From the NCBI RefSeq assembly GCF_000735585.1, contig NZ_JNNO01000015.1:1-64000 (forward strand): a DNA stretch of 64,000 bases, read 5' to 3'. Shown here in pieces: positions 34,625 through 43,635 of the stretch. The stretch's first letter is position 1. Each line of letters begins with the position of its first letter. Below the pieces are notes generated by a model. It did no database searches. It was not told the DNA's origin and was given only the letters and a program-made list of their open reading frames with translations. This DNA comes from Devosia sp. LC5 (GTDB lineage: Bacteria; Pseudomonadota; Alphaproteobacteria; Rhizobiales; Devosiaceae). The translations under genes were made by a program, and so were the position numbers.

Positions 34625-34642
34625 GAACGAACTATTTCGTAC
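34625..34642. promoter_or_regulatory. TetR operator-like site upstream of the TRAP operon
   Basis: GAACGAACTATTTCGTAC matches the inverted quiC site at 15 of 18 positions and lies 90 bases before the TRAP binding-protein start. It is the third member of the set. Confidence 0.7.
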
Positions 34643-34731
34643 ATTGTGTGGAAGGACGAGAACAACGGCGCCTAGCCGTGTCGTCCGCGGAGGAGCGCCC
34701 GACGCGTCGGGCGACATTTGGGAGGATGACG

Positions 34732-35712
34732 ATGACCTTTGGATTGACGCGCCGCGCCGTGCTGATCGGCGGCCTGATGCTGGCGGCGGCCATGCCGGCA
34801 CTGGCGCAGGACAAGCCCGTGTTGCGCTTTTCTGCAGTGTTCTCGGAGCAGGATATCCGCGCCGAGATGATGAGTCAGTTCGCCGAGCAGATCGCCGGTG
34901 ATTTTACCCTTGAGCCGTTTTACGGCGGCAATCTGTTCAAGCAGGGCACTGAACTAGTCGCCCTGCAGCGCGGGAATCTCGAAATGGGCAATATCGCGCC
35001 CCAGGACATTTCCAACCAGATTCCGGCCTGGTCGGTGCTGACCTCGGCCTATCTGTTCCGCGATGCGGCCCATCTGCGCACCTTCTTTGACAGCGATGTC
35101 GGCGCCGAATTCAAGCAGATGGCCGAGGACCAGCTGGGTGTGCACATTTTGGGGCCGACCTATTTCGGCGCCCGTCAGGTCGGGCTGCGCATCGACAAGG
35201 AAATCAAGACCCCCGCCGACATGGCCGGCATCAAGCTGCGCATGCCCGGCGGCGATGCCTGGCAGTTCCTGGGCACGGCCATCGGCGCCAATCCGACGCC
35301 CATGGCCTATGCCGAGGTCTATACGGGCCTGCAAACCGGCGCCATCGACGGTCAGGATAATCCACTCCCCAACGTCGAGAACATGAAGTTCTACGAAGTG
35401 ATGGACCAGATCGTGCTGACCTCCCATCTGGTAGGCTATGACCTGCTGGTGATCTCGAGCGAGAAATTCAACGCCATGACGCCTGAGCAGCAGGCCAGCG
35501 TGCAGGCCGCGGCAACGGCTGCCATCGACTTCAGCCAGCAGGCGCATCTGGACCGCGAGGCAGAGCTGGTTGCCCAGTTTGAGGCGGCCGGCCTCAAGAT
35601 CTACGAGCCCGATATCGCCGCCTTCCGCACCCATGCCCAGCAGATGTACCTGGATTCTGACCTGGCCAAGGATTGGCCCGAAGGCGTGGTCGAGCGCATC
35701 AACGCGCTCTAG
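34732..35712 (+). CDS. TRAP transporter solute-binding protein (DctP type)
   Basis: A 326-residue periplasmic receptor of a TRAP transporter. The N-terminus has a twin-arginine-like signal (LTRRAVLIGGLMLAAAMPALAQ). The DctP fold is seen in NLEMGNIAPQDISNQIPAW, LRIDKEIKTPADMAGIKLRMPGG and the Arg that usually grips the substrate carboxylate (KLRMPGG). The ATG at 34732 is 6 bases after GGGAGG, better than the ATG at 34726 that touches the site. The substrate is inferred to be quinate or shikimate, both carboxylates, from the neighbours. Confidence 0.9.
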   Translation: MTFGLTRRAVLIGGLMLAAAMPALAQDKPVLRFSAVFSEQDIRAEMMSQFAEQIAGDFTLEPFYGGNLFKQGTELVALQRGNLEMGNIAPQDISNQIPAWSVLTSAYLFRDAAHLRTFFDSDVGAEFKQMAEDQLGVHILGPTYFGARQVGLRIDKEIKTPADMAGIKLRMPGGDAWQFLGTAIGANPTPMAYAEVYTGLQTGAIDGQDNPLPNVENMKFYEVMDQIVLTSHLVGYDLLVISSEKFNAMTPEQQASVQAAATAAIDFSQQAHLDREAELVAQFEAAGLKIYEPDIAAFRTHAQQMYLDSDLAKDWPEGVVERINAL

Positions 35713-35805
35713 CCGCAAACCCCGCCGGGGCGCCGTTGGTGCCCTCGCTTCGGTTTGTGCCACTATCGTGCGGCTTGGAGCGAGCGACGCACGCGGAGTT
35801 ATTCT

Positions 35806-36324
35806 ATGCCTCACCGCTTAACCGCTATCGGCCGCTGGCTGCATGCTCGCGCCGAGAACCTGCTGGCTGCCATGCTGGCCGTCATGTTCGCGGTCTTCAT
35901 CCTGCAGATCGTGTTCCGCTACTTGATCAACCTGCCCATCGGCTGGACCCATGAAATCAGCGTCATGATGTGGCTGTGGATGGTGCTGTTCGGCACCGCC
36001 TTTGTGGTGCGCGACCGCGAGGAAATCCGCTTCGATATCTTTTATGGCGCGGTCAAGGAGCGGACACGGCGCGTCATGGTGCTGATTTCGGCACTGGTGC
36101 TGGTGTTCCTGTTTTCCATCTCGCTGCCTGCCGTCGTCGAATATGTGATGTTCATGAAGGTCGAGAAGACGGCCTACCTCAAGATCCGCTTCGATTACCT
36201 CTATTCCATCTACGCCATTTTCGCGGTGGCGATGATCGTGCGCCAGCTGTGGCTGGCGTATCAGGCCGTCTGGGGCAAGGGTGCCGAAGGTTTTGATCCA
36301 ACCAAGGCAGGCTCCGGCGTATGA
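35806..36324 (+). CDS. TRAP transporter small permease (DctQ type)
   Basis: A 172-residue four-helix membrane protein. Helices start at LLAAMLAVMFAVFILQIVFRYLI and EISVMMWLWMVLFGTAFVVRDREEIRFDIFY, the latter being the conserved DctQ region. The ATG at 35806 is supported by CGGAG 8 bases upstream; a longer open frame begins before it. It overlaps the large permease by four bases. Confidence 0.9.
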   Translation: MPHRLTAIGRWLHARAENLLAAMLAVMFAVFILQIVFRYLINLPIGWTHEISVMMWLWMVLFGTAFVVRDREEIRFDIFYGAVKERTRRVMVLISALVLVFLFSISLPAVVEYVMFMKVEKTAYLKIRFDYLYSIYAIFAVAMIVRQLWLAYQAVWGKGAEGFDPTKAGSGV

Positions 36325-37622
36325 CGATTTCCAGCCAGTTCACTATTGCCCTGATGGTCATCACCGCTCTGGCCTTTCTCGGCCTGCCCATGGGCCTTGC
36401 CATGATTTGCGGCTCGATCCTCTATTTGCTGCTGACCGGGCAGGATATGGGGATCGTGGCCGAGCAGTTCCTCAATGGCATGTATTCCAACTACATCATG
36501 CTGGCGGTGCCGCTGTTTATCCTCGCCGCCGAGATCATGAATTCGGGCTCGCTGTCCGAGCGGCTGCTCAAATGGTGCGATGCCGTGGTCGGCCGGTTTC
36601 GCGGCGGCCTGGCGCAGGTCAATGTGCTGCAATCGATCGTTTTTGCCGGCATGTCGGGCTCGGCTGTGGCCGACGCCGCCGGCAGCGGCAAGATGATGCA
36701 GCACATGATGACCAAGGACGGCAAATATACGCCCAGCTATGCGGCGGCGCTGACGGCTGTCACGGCCGTCATTGGGCCGGTTATCCCGCCATCCATCCCC
36801 ATGGTGCTCTATGCCCTGGTGGCCGATACCTCGATTGGTTATCTGTTCCTGGCTGGTGTGGTTCCGGGCCTGTTGATGGCCGGGCTGATGATGGTGCAGA
36901 TCGCCGTCACCGCCCGCATGCGGAATTTCCCCGTCGAGCCGCCGACTCCATTGCGCAAACTCCCAAAAATGACCTGGGAAGCGCTACCGGTGCTGTTCAT
37001 GCCGGTGGTGCTGATGGTGGGTATCTATGGCGGGGTGACCACCCCGACCGAAGCCGCCGCCGTGGCCGCTTTCTATGCGCTGGTCGTGTCGGTGATCGTC
37101 TATCGCAGCGTCAACGCCCGCGAATTCTATGCCTCGCTGCTGACTTCGGCCAAGACCACGGCGACGATCGGCATGCTGATCGCGGGGGCGCTGGTGTTCA
37201 ACTATGTGGTGACCGTCGAAAATATTCCGCGCACCATCAGCGCCATCCTGATCGGCTGGAACCTCGATCCGGTCACCTTCCTGATCATCGTCAATGTCCT
37301 GTTGCTCATTCTGGGCTGCGTGCTGGAAGGCACCACGATCCTGCTGGTCATCGTGCCGGTGCTGGTGCCGACAGCACAGGCGCTGGGCATCGATATGGTG
37401 CATTTCGGCGTCGTCGCCGTGGTCAATATCATGCTGGGGCTGATTACCCCGCCCTATGGGTTGCTGCTTTTCGTCATGACCAAGATATCTGGGTCCCCGA
37501 TGCGGGCCATTGTGGCCGATGTCACGCCCTTCCTGCTCGGATTGGTCGTGGCGTTGGGGGTCTTCACTTTCGTACCGGACGTCGTGCTGTGGTTGCCGCG
37601 CATGTTTGGTTACGGCGGATAG
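36321..37622 (+). CDS. TRAP transporter large permease (DctM type)
   Basis: A 433-residue membrane protein that drives uptake with a sodium or proton gradient. About twelve helices are visible, with typical DctM motifs including GMSGSAVADAAGSG, VTAVIGPVIPPSIPMVLYAL and the late GLITPPYGLLLFV. The stop is 9 bases before the dehydroquinase gene, so transport and metabolism are co-transcribed. Confidence 0.93.
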   Translation: MTISSQFTIALMVITALAFLGLPMGLAMICGSILYLLLTGQDMGIVAEQFLNGMYSNYIMLAVPLFILAAEIMNSGSLSERLLKWCDAVVGRFRGGLAQVNVLQSIVFAGMSGSAVADAAGSGKMMQHMMTKDGKYTPSYAAALTAVTAVIGPVIPPSIPMVLYALVADTSIGYLFLAGVVPGLLMAGLMMVQIAVTARMRNFPVEPPTPLRKLPKMTWEALPVLFMPVVLMVGIYGGVTTPTEAAAVAAFYALVVSVIVYRSVNAREFYASLLTSAKTTATIGMLIAGALVFNYVVTVENIPRTISAILIGWNLDPVTFLIIVNVLLLILGCVLEGTTILLVIVPVLVPTAQALGIDMVHFGVVAVVNIMLGLITPPYGLLLFVMTKISGSPMRAIVADVTPFLLGLVVALGVFTFVPDVVLWLPRMFGYGG

Positions 37623-37631
37623 GAAAGTGCG

Positions 37632-38069
37632 ATGAAGCCGATCTATATTCTCAACGGCCCCAACCTCAATCGACTGGGCAAACGCGAGCCGGCAATCTAT
37701 GGCACGACCACGCTGGCGGAGGTGGAACAGATCTGCCGCGCCGCTAGTGGCGATCGTCCCATCGAGTTTCGCCAGACCAATAGCGAAGAGACGCTCATCA
37801 ACTGGGTGCATGAGGCGATCGATGAGGGCGCGGGGATCATCATCAATCCCGCCGCATTCACCTTCACCTCGCTGGCTTTGCTCGATGCGCTCAAGATGTT
37901 CGACGGCCCGGTGATCGAATTCCACATTTCCAACATCCACAAGCGCGAACCGATCTATCATCGCTCCTATGTGTCGATGCGGGCTGATGCGGTGATGGCG
38001 GGGCTGGGTGCAGAGGGATACGGCACAGCGGTCGCGGCCATGCTCAAGATGCTGGTGCAAAGGGGCTAG
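37632..38069 (+). CDS. aroQ: Type II 3-dehydroquinate dehydratase
   Basis: The 145-residue enzyme interconverts 3-dehydroquinate and 3-dehydroshikimate. Type II landmarks are all present: ILNGPNLNRLGKREPAIYG with the catalytic Tyr, the RQTNSEETLINWVHEA segment, NPAAFTFTSLAL, and EFHISNIHKRE with the catalytic His. Its place at the end of the TRAP operon implies a catabolic role (a quiB-like function), producing the substrate of QuiC. A housekeeping aroQ may exist elsewhere. Confidence 0.95.
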   Translation: MKPIYILNGPNLNRLGKREPAIYGTTTLAEVEQICRAASGDRPIEFRQTNSEETLINWVHEAIDEGAGIIINPAAFTFTSLALLDALKMFDGPVIEFHISNIHKREPIYHRSYVSMRADAVMAGLGAEGYGTAVAAMLKMLVQRG

Positions 38070-38099
38070 AGTGCCGCGAGTCCAGCTGGCGTCCCAGTA

Positions 38100-38190
38100 G
38101 ACCTCATCCTGAGCCCGTCGAAGGACGAGGTCGTGGCACTGATGCCTCCACTCGCCCGACCTCGTGGTTAGACAGGCTCACCATGAGGTC
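38100..38190. repeat. Paired REP-like repeats (GACCTC ... GAGGTC family)
   Basis: Two 33-base units, 38100-38132 and 38158-38190, each run from GACCTC to GAGGTC and face each other as an inverted pair. A third unit at 51651-51683 matches the right-hand unit on the opposite strand at 32 of 33 positions. They lie between the convergent aroQ and pcaB genes and may act as a bidirectional transcription or mRNA-stability element. Confidence 0.75.
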
Positions 38191-38205
38191 TCCGTAAAAT
38201 CGCAA

Positions 38206-39237
38206 TCAGCCAAAGCTGATCTGGGCCAGCAACTCGTCGGCGATGCGCAGGCTGGCGCCGCTGGTGGTCATCATCTTGGGCAGGGTCAGCCACTCCAGCG
38301 TCCAGGCGGCGCCGGAGCGTTCGTTTTCGTGCACCATGGCCTGCTGCAGTGTGCCGGCGAGGCCGGCATTGTAGCGGGCGAGGGCGACGAGGAGTTCGGC
38401 CTTCACCGGGTTGGATTTATGCGCCATGGCGGAGGATTGGCCGCCGGCAGTCAGCCGCACTTCGCCAATTTCGGTCTGCGCCATCAGCGCGATATCCATG
38501 CCCATCTTGCCCAGCGTGCCGCTGATCAACGACAGTAGCGAACCGAAGGCGACGATGGGATCGCGCATGGCATGCCAGGAGGGAGCGACGCCGAGGTCGA
38601 GCCTCTGGGCGAGATATTTGGCAACCAGATCGCCCTTGCCGTCAAAGCTCGCGCGATCGCCGACGGGGCCGCCGAGCTGGATGACCAGCAGCTCGCGGCG
38701 GGTCCGGGCCAGGGCGTTCAAATGCCGGCCCAGCGGCTCGCTCCAATTGGCCAATTTGTCGCCAATGGTGGTGGTCAGCGCCTGCTGCATGCGCGTATGC
38801 GCCATGGCGGGCCTGGCGCCGTCCTGCGCTGCGACTGCCGCAAGACGCAGTTGCAGCGCGTTGAGACGCTGTTCGAGCAGGGTGATGACATCGGCAATCT
38901 GCAATACCAGGGCCGTGTCGATGGCGTCCTGGCTGGTCGCCCCGAAATGCAGCGCAGCGGCGTGCTGGGGTCCGATGGCCCCGCGCAATTGCCGCATCAG
39001 CGCGGGGATCACCACGCCGTCCTGGATCATGCCGGCAACCAGATCGTTCCAGTCAGGCGTAAAGCGGGCAATGGCGGCTTCGATGGCCCGGGCCGCTTCC
39101 GGCGCGATCAACCCGGCCTGCGCTTCGGCCTGCGCCAGTGCAGCCTCGAAGGCCAGCATGTGGCTAAGCTGCGCCTGGTCGGACAGGAGGGCGGCGATGG
39201 CGTTGTCGCCCGTCAGGGCATCAAGAAGCGTGGTCAA
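38206..39237 (-). CDS. pcaB: 3-carboxy-cis,cis-muconate cycloisomerase
   Basis: PcaB lactonises 3-carboxymuconate to 4-carboxymuconolactone in the protocatechuate branch. The 343-residue product belongs to the fumarase/aspartase superfamily. Landmarks are [18 protein letters not shown], the [13 protein letters not shown] segment and the signature [17 protein letters not shown], a variant of GSSxMPxKxN. The TTG at 39237 gives a normal N-terminus ([18 protein letters not shown]), although its ribosome site is weak. An ATG at 39318 would extend it into the end of pcaF. It is the last gene of the pca operon. Confidence 0.9.
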   Translation of the reverse strand: MTTLLDALTGDNAIAALLSDQAQLSHMLAFEAALAQAEAQAGLIAPEAARAIEAAIARFTPDWNDLVAGMIQDGVVIPALMRQLRGAIGPQHAAALHFGATSQDAIDTALVLQIADVITLLEQRLNALQLRLAAVAAQDGARPAMAHTRMQQALTTTIGDKLANWSEPLGRHLNALARTRRELLVIQLGGPVGDRASFDGKGDLVAKYLAQRLDLGVAPSWHAMRDPIVAFGSLLSLISGTLGKMGMDIALMAQTEIGEVRLTAGGQSSAMAHKSNPVKAELLVALARYNAGLAGTLQQAMVHENERSGAAWTLEWLTLPKMMTTSGASLRIADELLAQISFG

Positions 39238-39269
39238 GCCGGCACCCGTGTTTTGCTGTTCGGCCCAGA

Positions 39270-40478
39270 TTACGGTCTCTGCAGCGCAATGGCGATGCCC
39301 TGTCCCACGCCAATGCACATAGTGGCCAGCGCCCAGGATTTTCCGGTCATCGACAGCTCCAGCGCCGCCGTTCCCGCCAACCGCGCCCCCGACATGCCCA
39401 ATGGATGCCCCAAGGCAATAGCGCCGCCATTGGGATTGATATGCCCGGCGTCCTCGGCAATTCCCAATTCGCGCAACACGGCGATGGCTTGGCTGGCAAA
39501 GGCCTCGTTGAGCTCCACGATATCAAAATCGGCGGGCGTCATGCCGAGCCGGGCGCAGAGCTTGCGGGTCGCGTTGATCGGGCCCACCCCCATGATGCGT
39601 GGCGGCACCCCGGCACTGGCGCCACCCGCAATACGGGCAAGCGGGGTGAGACCATATTTGCGCGCCGCTGCCTCGCTCGCGACAATCAGCGCCGCAGCCC
39701 CATCATTGACGCCCGAGGCATTGCCGGCGGTGACCGTGCCACCTTCCTTTTTGAAGGGTGTGGCGAGCCTGGCCAGCACCTCGATCGTGGTGTCGGCGCG
39801 CGGATGCTCGTCCTTGTCGACGATCAGCGGATCGCCCTTCTTGCGGGCGATGCTGACCTCGACGATCTCACGGCCGAGCCGGCCGTTCTCCTGTGCAGCG
39901 ACCGCCTTCTGTTGGCTGCGCAGGGCGAAGGCGTCCTGATCGGCGCGGCTGATATTATAGTCCGCCGCCACATTCTCCCCGGTCTCGGGCATGGAATCGA
40001 CGTCATAAAGCGACTTCATCAATGGATTGACGAAGCGCCAGCCAATGGTCGTGTCGTAGATCTCGGCATTGCGGGAAAATGCGCTCTCGGCCTTGGGCAT
40101 GACGAAGGGCGCCCGGCTCATCGATTCCGTGCCGCCCGCGATGATCAACTCGGCCTCGCCGGCCTTGATGGCGCGGGCGGCCGTGATCACCGCATCCATG
40201 CCCGAGCCGCAGAGGCGGTTGATGGTCGTGCCGGGCACCGAAACCGGCATTCCGGCCAGCAGCAGGCTCATCCGCGCGACATTGCGATTGTCCTCGCCCG
40301 CCTGATTGGCATTGCCAAAGATCACATCATCGACGGCTTCCCAATCGACACCGCTATTTTGCGCCATCAGCGCCCTCAGCGGGATGGCGCCCAGATCGTC
40401 CGGCCGTACTGACGACAATGCGCCGCCGAAGCGGCCGATGGGAGTGCGCAGATAGGCGCAGATGAAGGCTTCGGCCAT
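39270..40478 (-). CDS. pcaF: 3-oxoadipyl-CoA thiolase
   Basis: PcaF cleaves 3-oxoadipyl-CoA to succinyl-CoA and acetyl-CoA, the last step of the beta-ketoadipate pathway. The 402-residue thiolase has the acyl-accepting Cys in [23 protein letters not shown] and the late [19 protein letters not shown]. The C-terminal Cys motif is near [10 protein letters not shown]. The ATG at 40478 follows GGAGG and lies two bases after the pcaJ stop. The context in a full pca set makes oxoadipyl-CoA rather than acetoacetyl-CoA the substrate. Confidence 0.94.
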   Translation of the reverse strand: MAEAFICAYLRTPIGRFGGALSSVRPDDLGAIPLRALMAQNSGVDWEAVDDVIFGNANQAGEDNRNVARMSLLLAGMPVSVPGTTINRLCGSGMDAVITAARAIKAGEAELIIAGGTESMSRAPFVMPKAESAFSRNAEIYDTTIGWRFVNPLMKSLYDVDSMPETGENVAADYNISRADQDAFALRSQQKAVAAQENGRLGREIVEVSIARKKGDPLIVDKDEHPRADTTIEVLARLATPFKKEGGTVTAGNASGVNDGAAALIVASEAAARKYGLTPLARIAGGASAGVPPRIMGVGPINATRKLCARLGMTPADFDIVELNEAFASQAIAVLRELGIAEDAGHINPNGGAIALGHPLGMSGARLAGTAALELSMTGKSWALATMCIGVGQGIAIALQRP

Positions 40479-40479
40479 G

Positions 40480-41151
40480 TCAGACCTCCGGTACGATGAG
40501 ATCGCCGACGGCGCCGCCAATAACGAGTTGGGCGCCGGTGACGGCCTGCAGGTCATCAAGGCTCAGCCCCGGCAGCTTTTCACGCAACACAAAGCGGCCG
40601 CCCTCGATGTCGATGACCGCAAGGCTGGTATAGACGCGGCTGACGCAAGCGACGCCGGTCAGCGGCAGGGTGCAGTTTTTCACCAGTTTGGGCTTGCCGT
40701 CCCTGGTGACGTGATCGGTGATCACAGCGACGCGCCTGGCGCCATGCACCAGGTCCATGGCGCCACCCACGGCCGGCACGCCCTTGGGACCGGTGCTCCA
40801 ATTGGCGAGATCGCCGGTTTCTGCCACCTCGTAGGCGCCCAGGATCGCGACATCGAGATGGCCGCCGCGCACCATGGCGAAGCTATCGGCGTGGTGGAAG
40901 AAGGACGCGCCCGGCTTGAGCGTCACCGCCTTCTTGCCGGCATTTATCAGGTCCCAGTCTTCCTCTCCTTCTGGCGGCGACTCGCCGAAATTGAGGATGC
41001 CATTCTCGGTGTGAAAAATGGCCTGCCGGTCCGGCGGTTGGAACTTGGCGACCATTTCGGGAAAGCCGATGCCCAGATTCACATAGGCGCCATCGGTAAT
41101 ATCCTGCGCGGCGCGCCAGGCGATCTGCGCGTTGCTGAGCTTGTGCATCAT
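40480..41151 (-). CDS. pcaJ: 3-oxoadipate CoA-transferase subunit B
   Basis: The 223-residue beta subunit carries the catalytic glutamate of family I CoA-transferases in the HTENGILNFG segment, with NLGIGFPEMV at the N-terminus. With PcaI it moves CoA from succinyl-CoA to 3-oxoadipate. The ATG at 41151 shares its A with the pcaI stop (TGATG); an adjacent ATG at 41148 is equally possible. Confidence 0.93.
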   Translation of the reverse strand: MMHKLSNAQIAWRAAQDITDGAYVNLGIGFPEMVAKFQPPDRQAIFHTENGILNFGESPPEGEEDWDLINAGKKAVTLKPGASFFHHADSFAMVRGGHLDVAILGAYEVAETGDLANWSTGPKGVPAVGGAMDLVHGARRVAVITDHVTRDGKPKLVKNCTLPLTGVACVSRVYTSLAVIDIEGGRFVLREKLPGLSLDDLQAVTGAQLVIGGAVGDLIVPEV

Positions 41152-41870
41152 CAATAGGCCACTCCGGCGCGCATCAGCGCCTCTTCCTGCTGCGCATCCG
41201 ATATTTCGACGATGCGATTGACGAAGATACCGGGGGTAATCACCGCCTCCGGATCGATCGCGCCCGGCTCGACGATGCGCGTGGCCTGCACGATGGTCAC
41301 GGAAGCGGCCGCTGCCATCAGTGGCGAAAAATTTCGCGCCGCCTTGCGATAGGTCAGGTTTCCCTGCCGGTCCGCCAGTTCGGCCTTGATGATGGCGGCA
41401 TCAGCCTTGAGCCAGCGTTCCTGCACATACATGCGTCCATCGAACTGGGCAGTCGGCTTACCCTTGGCCAGATCGGTGCCGTAGCTGGTGGGGGTGTAGA
41501 AGGCCGGAATCCCGGCGCCACCGGCGCGAATGCGTTCGGCCAGCGTGCCCTGCGGCACCAGCTCCAGCCCGATCTCGCCGGCCAGGTATTTCTCGGTAAA
41601 GGCGCGCGGGTCGGCCGAGCGGGGGAACGAGCACACCATCTTGGCGACCATGCCGGCATCGATCATCGCAGCGATACCGATCCGGCCATTGCCGGCATTG
41701 TTGTTGACGATGGTGAGGTTTTTCGGGCTGCCGGTGGCGCGGAACCGGTCGATCAGCGCGTGGATCAACTCGATCGGCGCGCCCGAGCCGCCAAAGCCCC
41801 CGATCATGATCGTCATGCCATCAGCAATGTCGGCGATGGCTGCGGCCATGGTGGCCACGGACTTGTCCAT
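41151..41870 (-). CDS. pcaI: 3-oxoadipate CoA-transferase subunit A
   Basis: The 239-residue alpha subunit has the CoA-transferase family I glycine-rich motif (MIGGFGGSGAPIELIHALI) and the NNNAGNGRIGIAAMI stretch. It pairs with PcaJ. The order pcaI-pcaJ-pcaF behind pcaG places the whole lower pathway in one leftward operon. Confidence 0.93.
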   Translation of the reverse strand: MDKSVATMAAAIADIADGMTIMIGGFGGSGAPIELIHALIDRFRATGSPKNLTIVNNNAGNGRIGIAAMIDAGMVAKMVCSFPRSADPRAFTEKYLAGEIGLELVPQGTLAERIRAGGAGIPAFYTPTSYGTDLAKGKPTAQFDGRMYVQERWLKADAAIIKAELADRQGNLTYRKAARNFSPLMAAAASVTIVQATRIVEPGAIDPEAVITPGIFVNRIVEISDAQQEEALMRAGVAY

Positions 41871-41885
41871 TGGAATTCCCTATGA

Positions 41886-42506
41886 CTAGACGTCGAAGAA
41901 GACGGTCTCGTTCTCGCCCTGCAGGTGGATGTCGAGCCGATAGTGCGGCACCGCGCCGGGCTCCTTGCGGGCAATCAGCGTGGCGCGGCGGCGTGGATTC
42001 ATGATCTTGTTGAGCACGAAATCCGCCGCATTGGCCTCGGCCTCGTCCTCGAAATAGAGCCGCGTTTGCAGCCCGATATTGATGCCGCGCGCCACGATCC
42101 ACAGCGCCACATGCGGCGCCATTGGCTTGCCATCGGGACCGGGAACCGAACCGGGTTTGATGGTCTCGAAGGTGAAGATGCCCTCGGCATTGGTGGGCTG
42201 GCGGCCCCAGCCGGTAAACGCGGGTGTCGAATTGGAGTTCGGGCTCATCGGCGCAATGTAGGCGCCATCGGCGTCGGCCTGCCAGATTTCCACGACGGCA
42301 TCGGTCACCGCTGCACCGGCGCCGTCGATAATCCGGCCGCAGACTAAGATCCGCTCGCCCACAGTGTCGGGCGTCAGCATGGCGATGCCGGGATCGGTGG
42401 CGTAGATGCCCTTGATCTCGGCAAAATTGGGCGTCAGCCCGATATGCACATAGGGGCCGGCCGTCTGCGACGGCGTTTCCTTGAGTACTGGAACGGGGTG
42501 CAGCAT
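41886..42506 (-). CDS. pcaG: Protocatechuate 3,4-dioxygenase alpha subunit
   Basis: The 206-residue alpha chain forms the active-site pair with PcaH. It has the intradiol dioxygenase beta-sandwich (ETPSQTAGPYVHIG, GRIIDGAGAAVTDAVVEIWQADADGAY, MAPHVALWIVARGIN) but lacks the iron ligands, as usual. The ATG at 42506 shares one base with the pcaH stop; the open frame extends further back inside pcaH. Confidence 0.94.
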   Translation of the reverse strand: MLHPVPVLKETPSQTAGPYVHIGLTPNFAEIKGIYATDPGIAMLTPDTVGERILVCGRIIDGAGAAVTDAVVEIWQADADGAYIAPMSPNSNSTPAFTGWGRQPTNAEGIFTFETIKPGSVPGPDGKPMAPHVALWIVARGINIGLQTRLYFEDEAEANAADFVLNKIMNPRRRATLIARKEPGAVPHYRLDIHLQGENETVFFDV

Positions 42507-43252
42507 CAGTTTCCCTCCAGCTTGTTTTCGAACATGGTGGAGCGCCGCCCGCGCAGCACGATATCGAAGCGATAGGCCAGCGCGTCCATCGGGGTCGTGT
42601 TGTGCCGGTCCAGCCGGGCGATCAACTGGTCGATGGCGGCCTTGTCGGCAATGCTGCCCACGATAGGGCATTGCCAGATCATCGGATCGCCCTCGAAATA
42701 CATCTGCGTGATCAGCCGCTGGGCAAAGGCATGTCCGAACACCGAGAAATGGATATGCGCGGGCCGCCAGTCATTGCCGCCATTAGGCCAGGGATAGGCG
42801 CCCGGCTTGACGGTACGGAAGCTGTAAAAGCCATTTTCGTCGGTGATCGCGCGGCCGCAACCGCCGAAATTGGGGTCGAGCGGGGCGAGATAAGCCTCGC
42901 GCTTGTGCCGGTAGCGCCCGCCGGCATTGGCCTGCCAGAATTCGACCAGCGTATTGGGAACAGCCCGGGCATTCTCGTCGAGCACCTGGCCATAGACGAT
43001 TAGCCGCTGGCCGATGGCTTCGCTGCCATCCTGGCTGTAATTGCGGATCAAGTCGTTATCGAGCGGGTTGAGGCTTGAATGCCCGAAGGCCGGTCCGGTC
43101 AGCTCGGATGCGGTCGCGCCCAGCGAGAGCAAAGCGTGCCGGGGGGCGCGGAACGTCGTGCTTTTATAGCCCGGCGTATTGGCCGGTGGATGCCAGCTCC
43201 GGTCGCGCGGAAACAGCGCACCATCGGCGCCCGGCAAGATGATGTCACTCAT
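42506..43252 (-). CDS. pcaH: Protocatechuate 3,4-dioxygenase beta subunit
   Basis: The 248-residue catalytic chain of the intradiol dioxygenase opens the ring of protocatechuate to 3-carboxy-cis,cis-muconate. The non-haem ferric ligands are visible: two tyrosines (GGRYRHK and [10 protein letters not shown]) and two histidines (WRPAHIHFS). The intradiol signature [16 protein letters not shown] is intact. The ATG overlaps the pcaC stop (ATGA). Confidence 0.95.
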   Translation of the reverse strand: MSDIILPGADGALFPRDRSWHPPANTPGYKSTTFRAPRHALLSLGATASELTGPAFGHSSLNPLDNDLIRNYSQDGSEAIGQRLIVYGQVLDENARAVPNTLVEFWQANAGGRYRHKREAYLAPLDPNFGGCGRAITDENGFYSFRTVKPGAYPWPNGGNDWRPAHIHFSVFGHAFAQRLITQMYFEGDPMIWQCPIVGSIADKAAIDQLIARLDRHNTTPMDALAYRFDIVLRGRRSTMFENKLEGN

Positions 43253-43635
43253 GGCGCAACCTCCCGTTTGGCCAGTTCTTCCTTGGCGATCCTGAACGCC
43301 CGATTGGCGGCCGGAACGCCGGCATAGACCGCCACATGCAGCAGTGCTTCCTTGATGTCGTCCGGCGAGCAGCCCGTATTGACCGTCGCCCGCATATGCA
43401 TGGCGACTTCCTCATCGTGCCCCAATGCGGCAAGCAGCGCGATGGTCAACATGGAGCGTTCGCGCTTGCTGAGGCCGGGGCGCGACCATACCGAGCCCCA
43501 GGCGCCCTCGGTGATGAATGCCTGGAAGTCGGCGTCAAACGCGGTGGTATTGGCATTGGCGCGATCGACATGGGCGTCGCCCAATACGGCGCGCCGGGTC
43601 GTCATGCCCTGGCCGAAACGCGTTGTGTCAGTCAT
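43249..43635 (-). CDS. pcaC: 4-carboxymuconolactone decarboxylase
   Basis: The 128-residue PcaC decarboxylates 4-carboxymuconolactone to 3-oxoadipate enol-lactone. It has the AhpD-like carboxymuconolactone decarboxylase fold ([29 protein letters not shown], then [22 protein letters not shown]). The catalytic His is in the HM/HV positions of these segments. The ATG at 43635 lies within the last eight bases of pcaD; the longer open frame is inside pcaD. Confidence 0.94.
   Translation of the reverse strand: MTDTTRFGQGMTTRRAVLGDAHVDRANANTTAFDADFQAFITEGAWGSVWSRPGLSKRERSMLTIALLAALGHDEEVAMHMRATVNTGCSPDDIKEALLHVAVYAGVPAANRAFRIAKEELAKREVAP

Noticed and set aside
38100-38190. CRISPR-like repeat pair
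   Set aside because: There are only two units, in inverted orientation, with internal palindromes and a third copy 13 kb away; no cas genes. REP-type repeat is the better reading.
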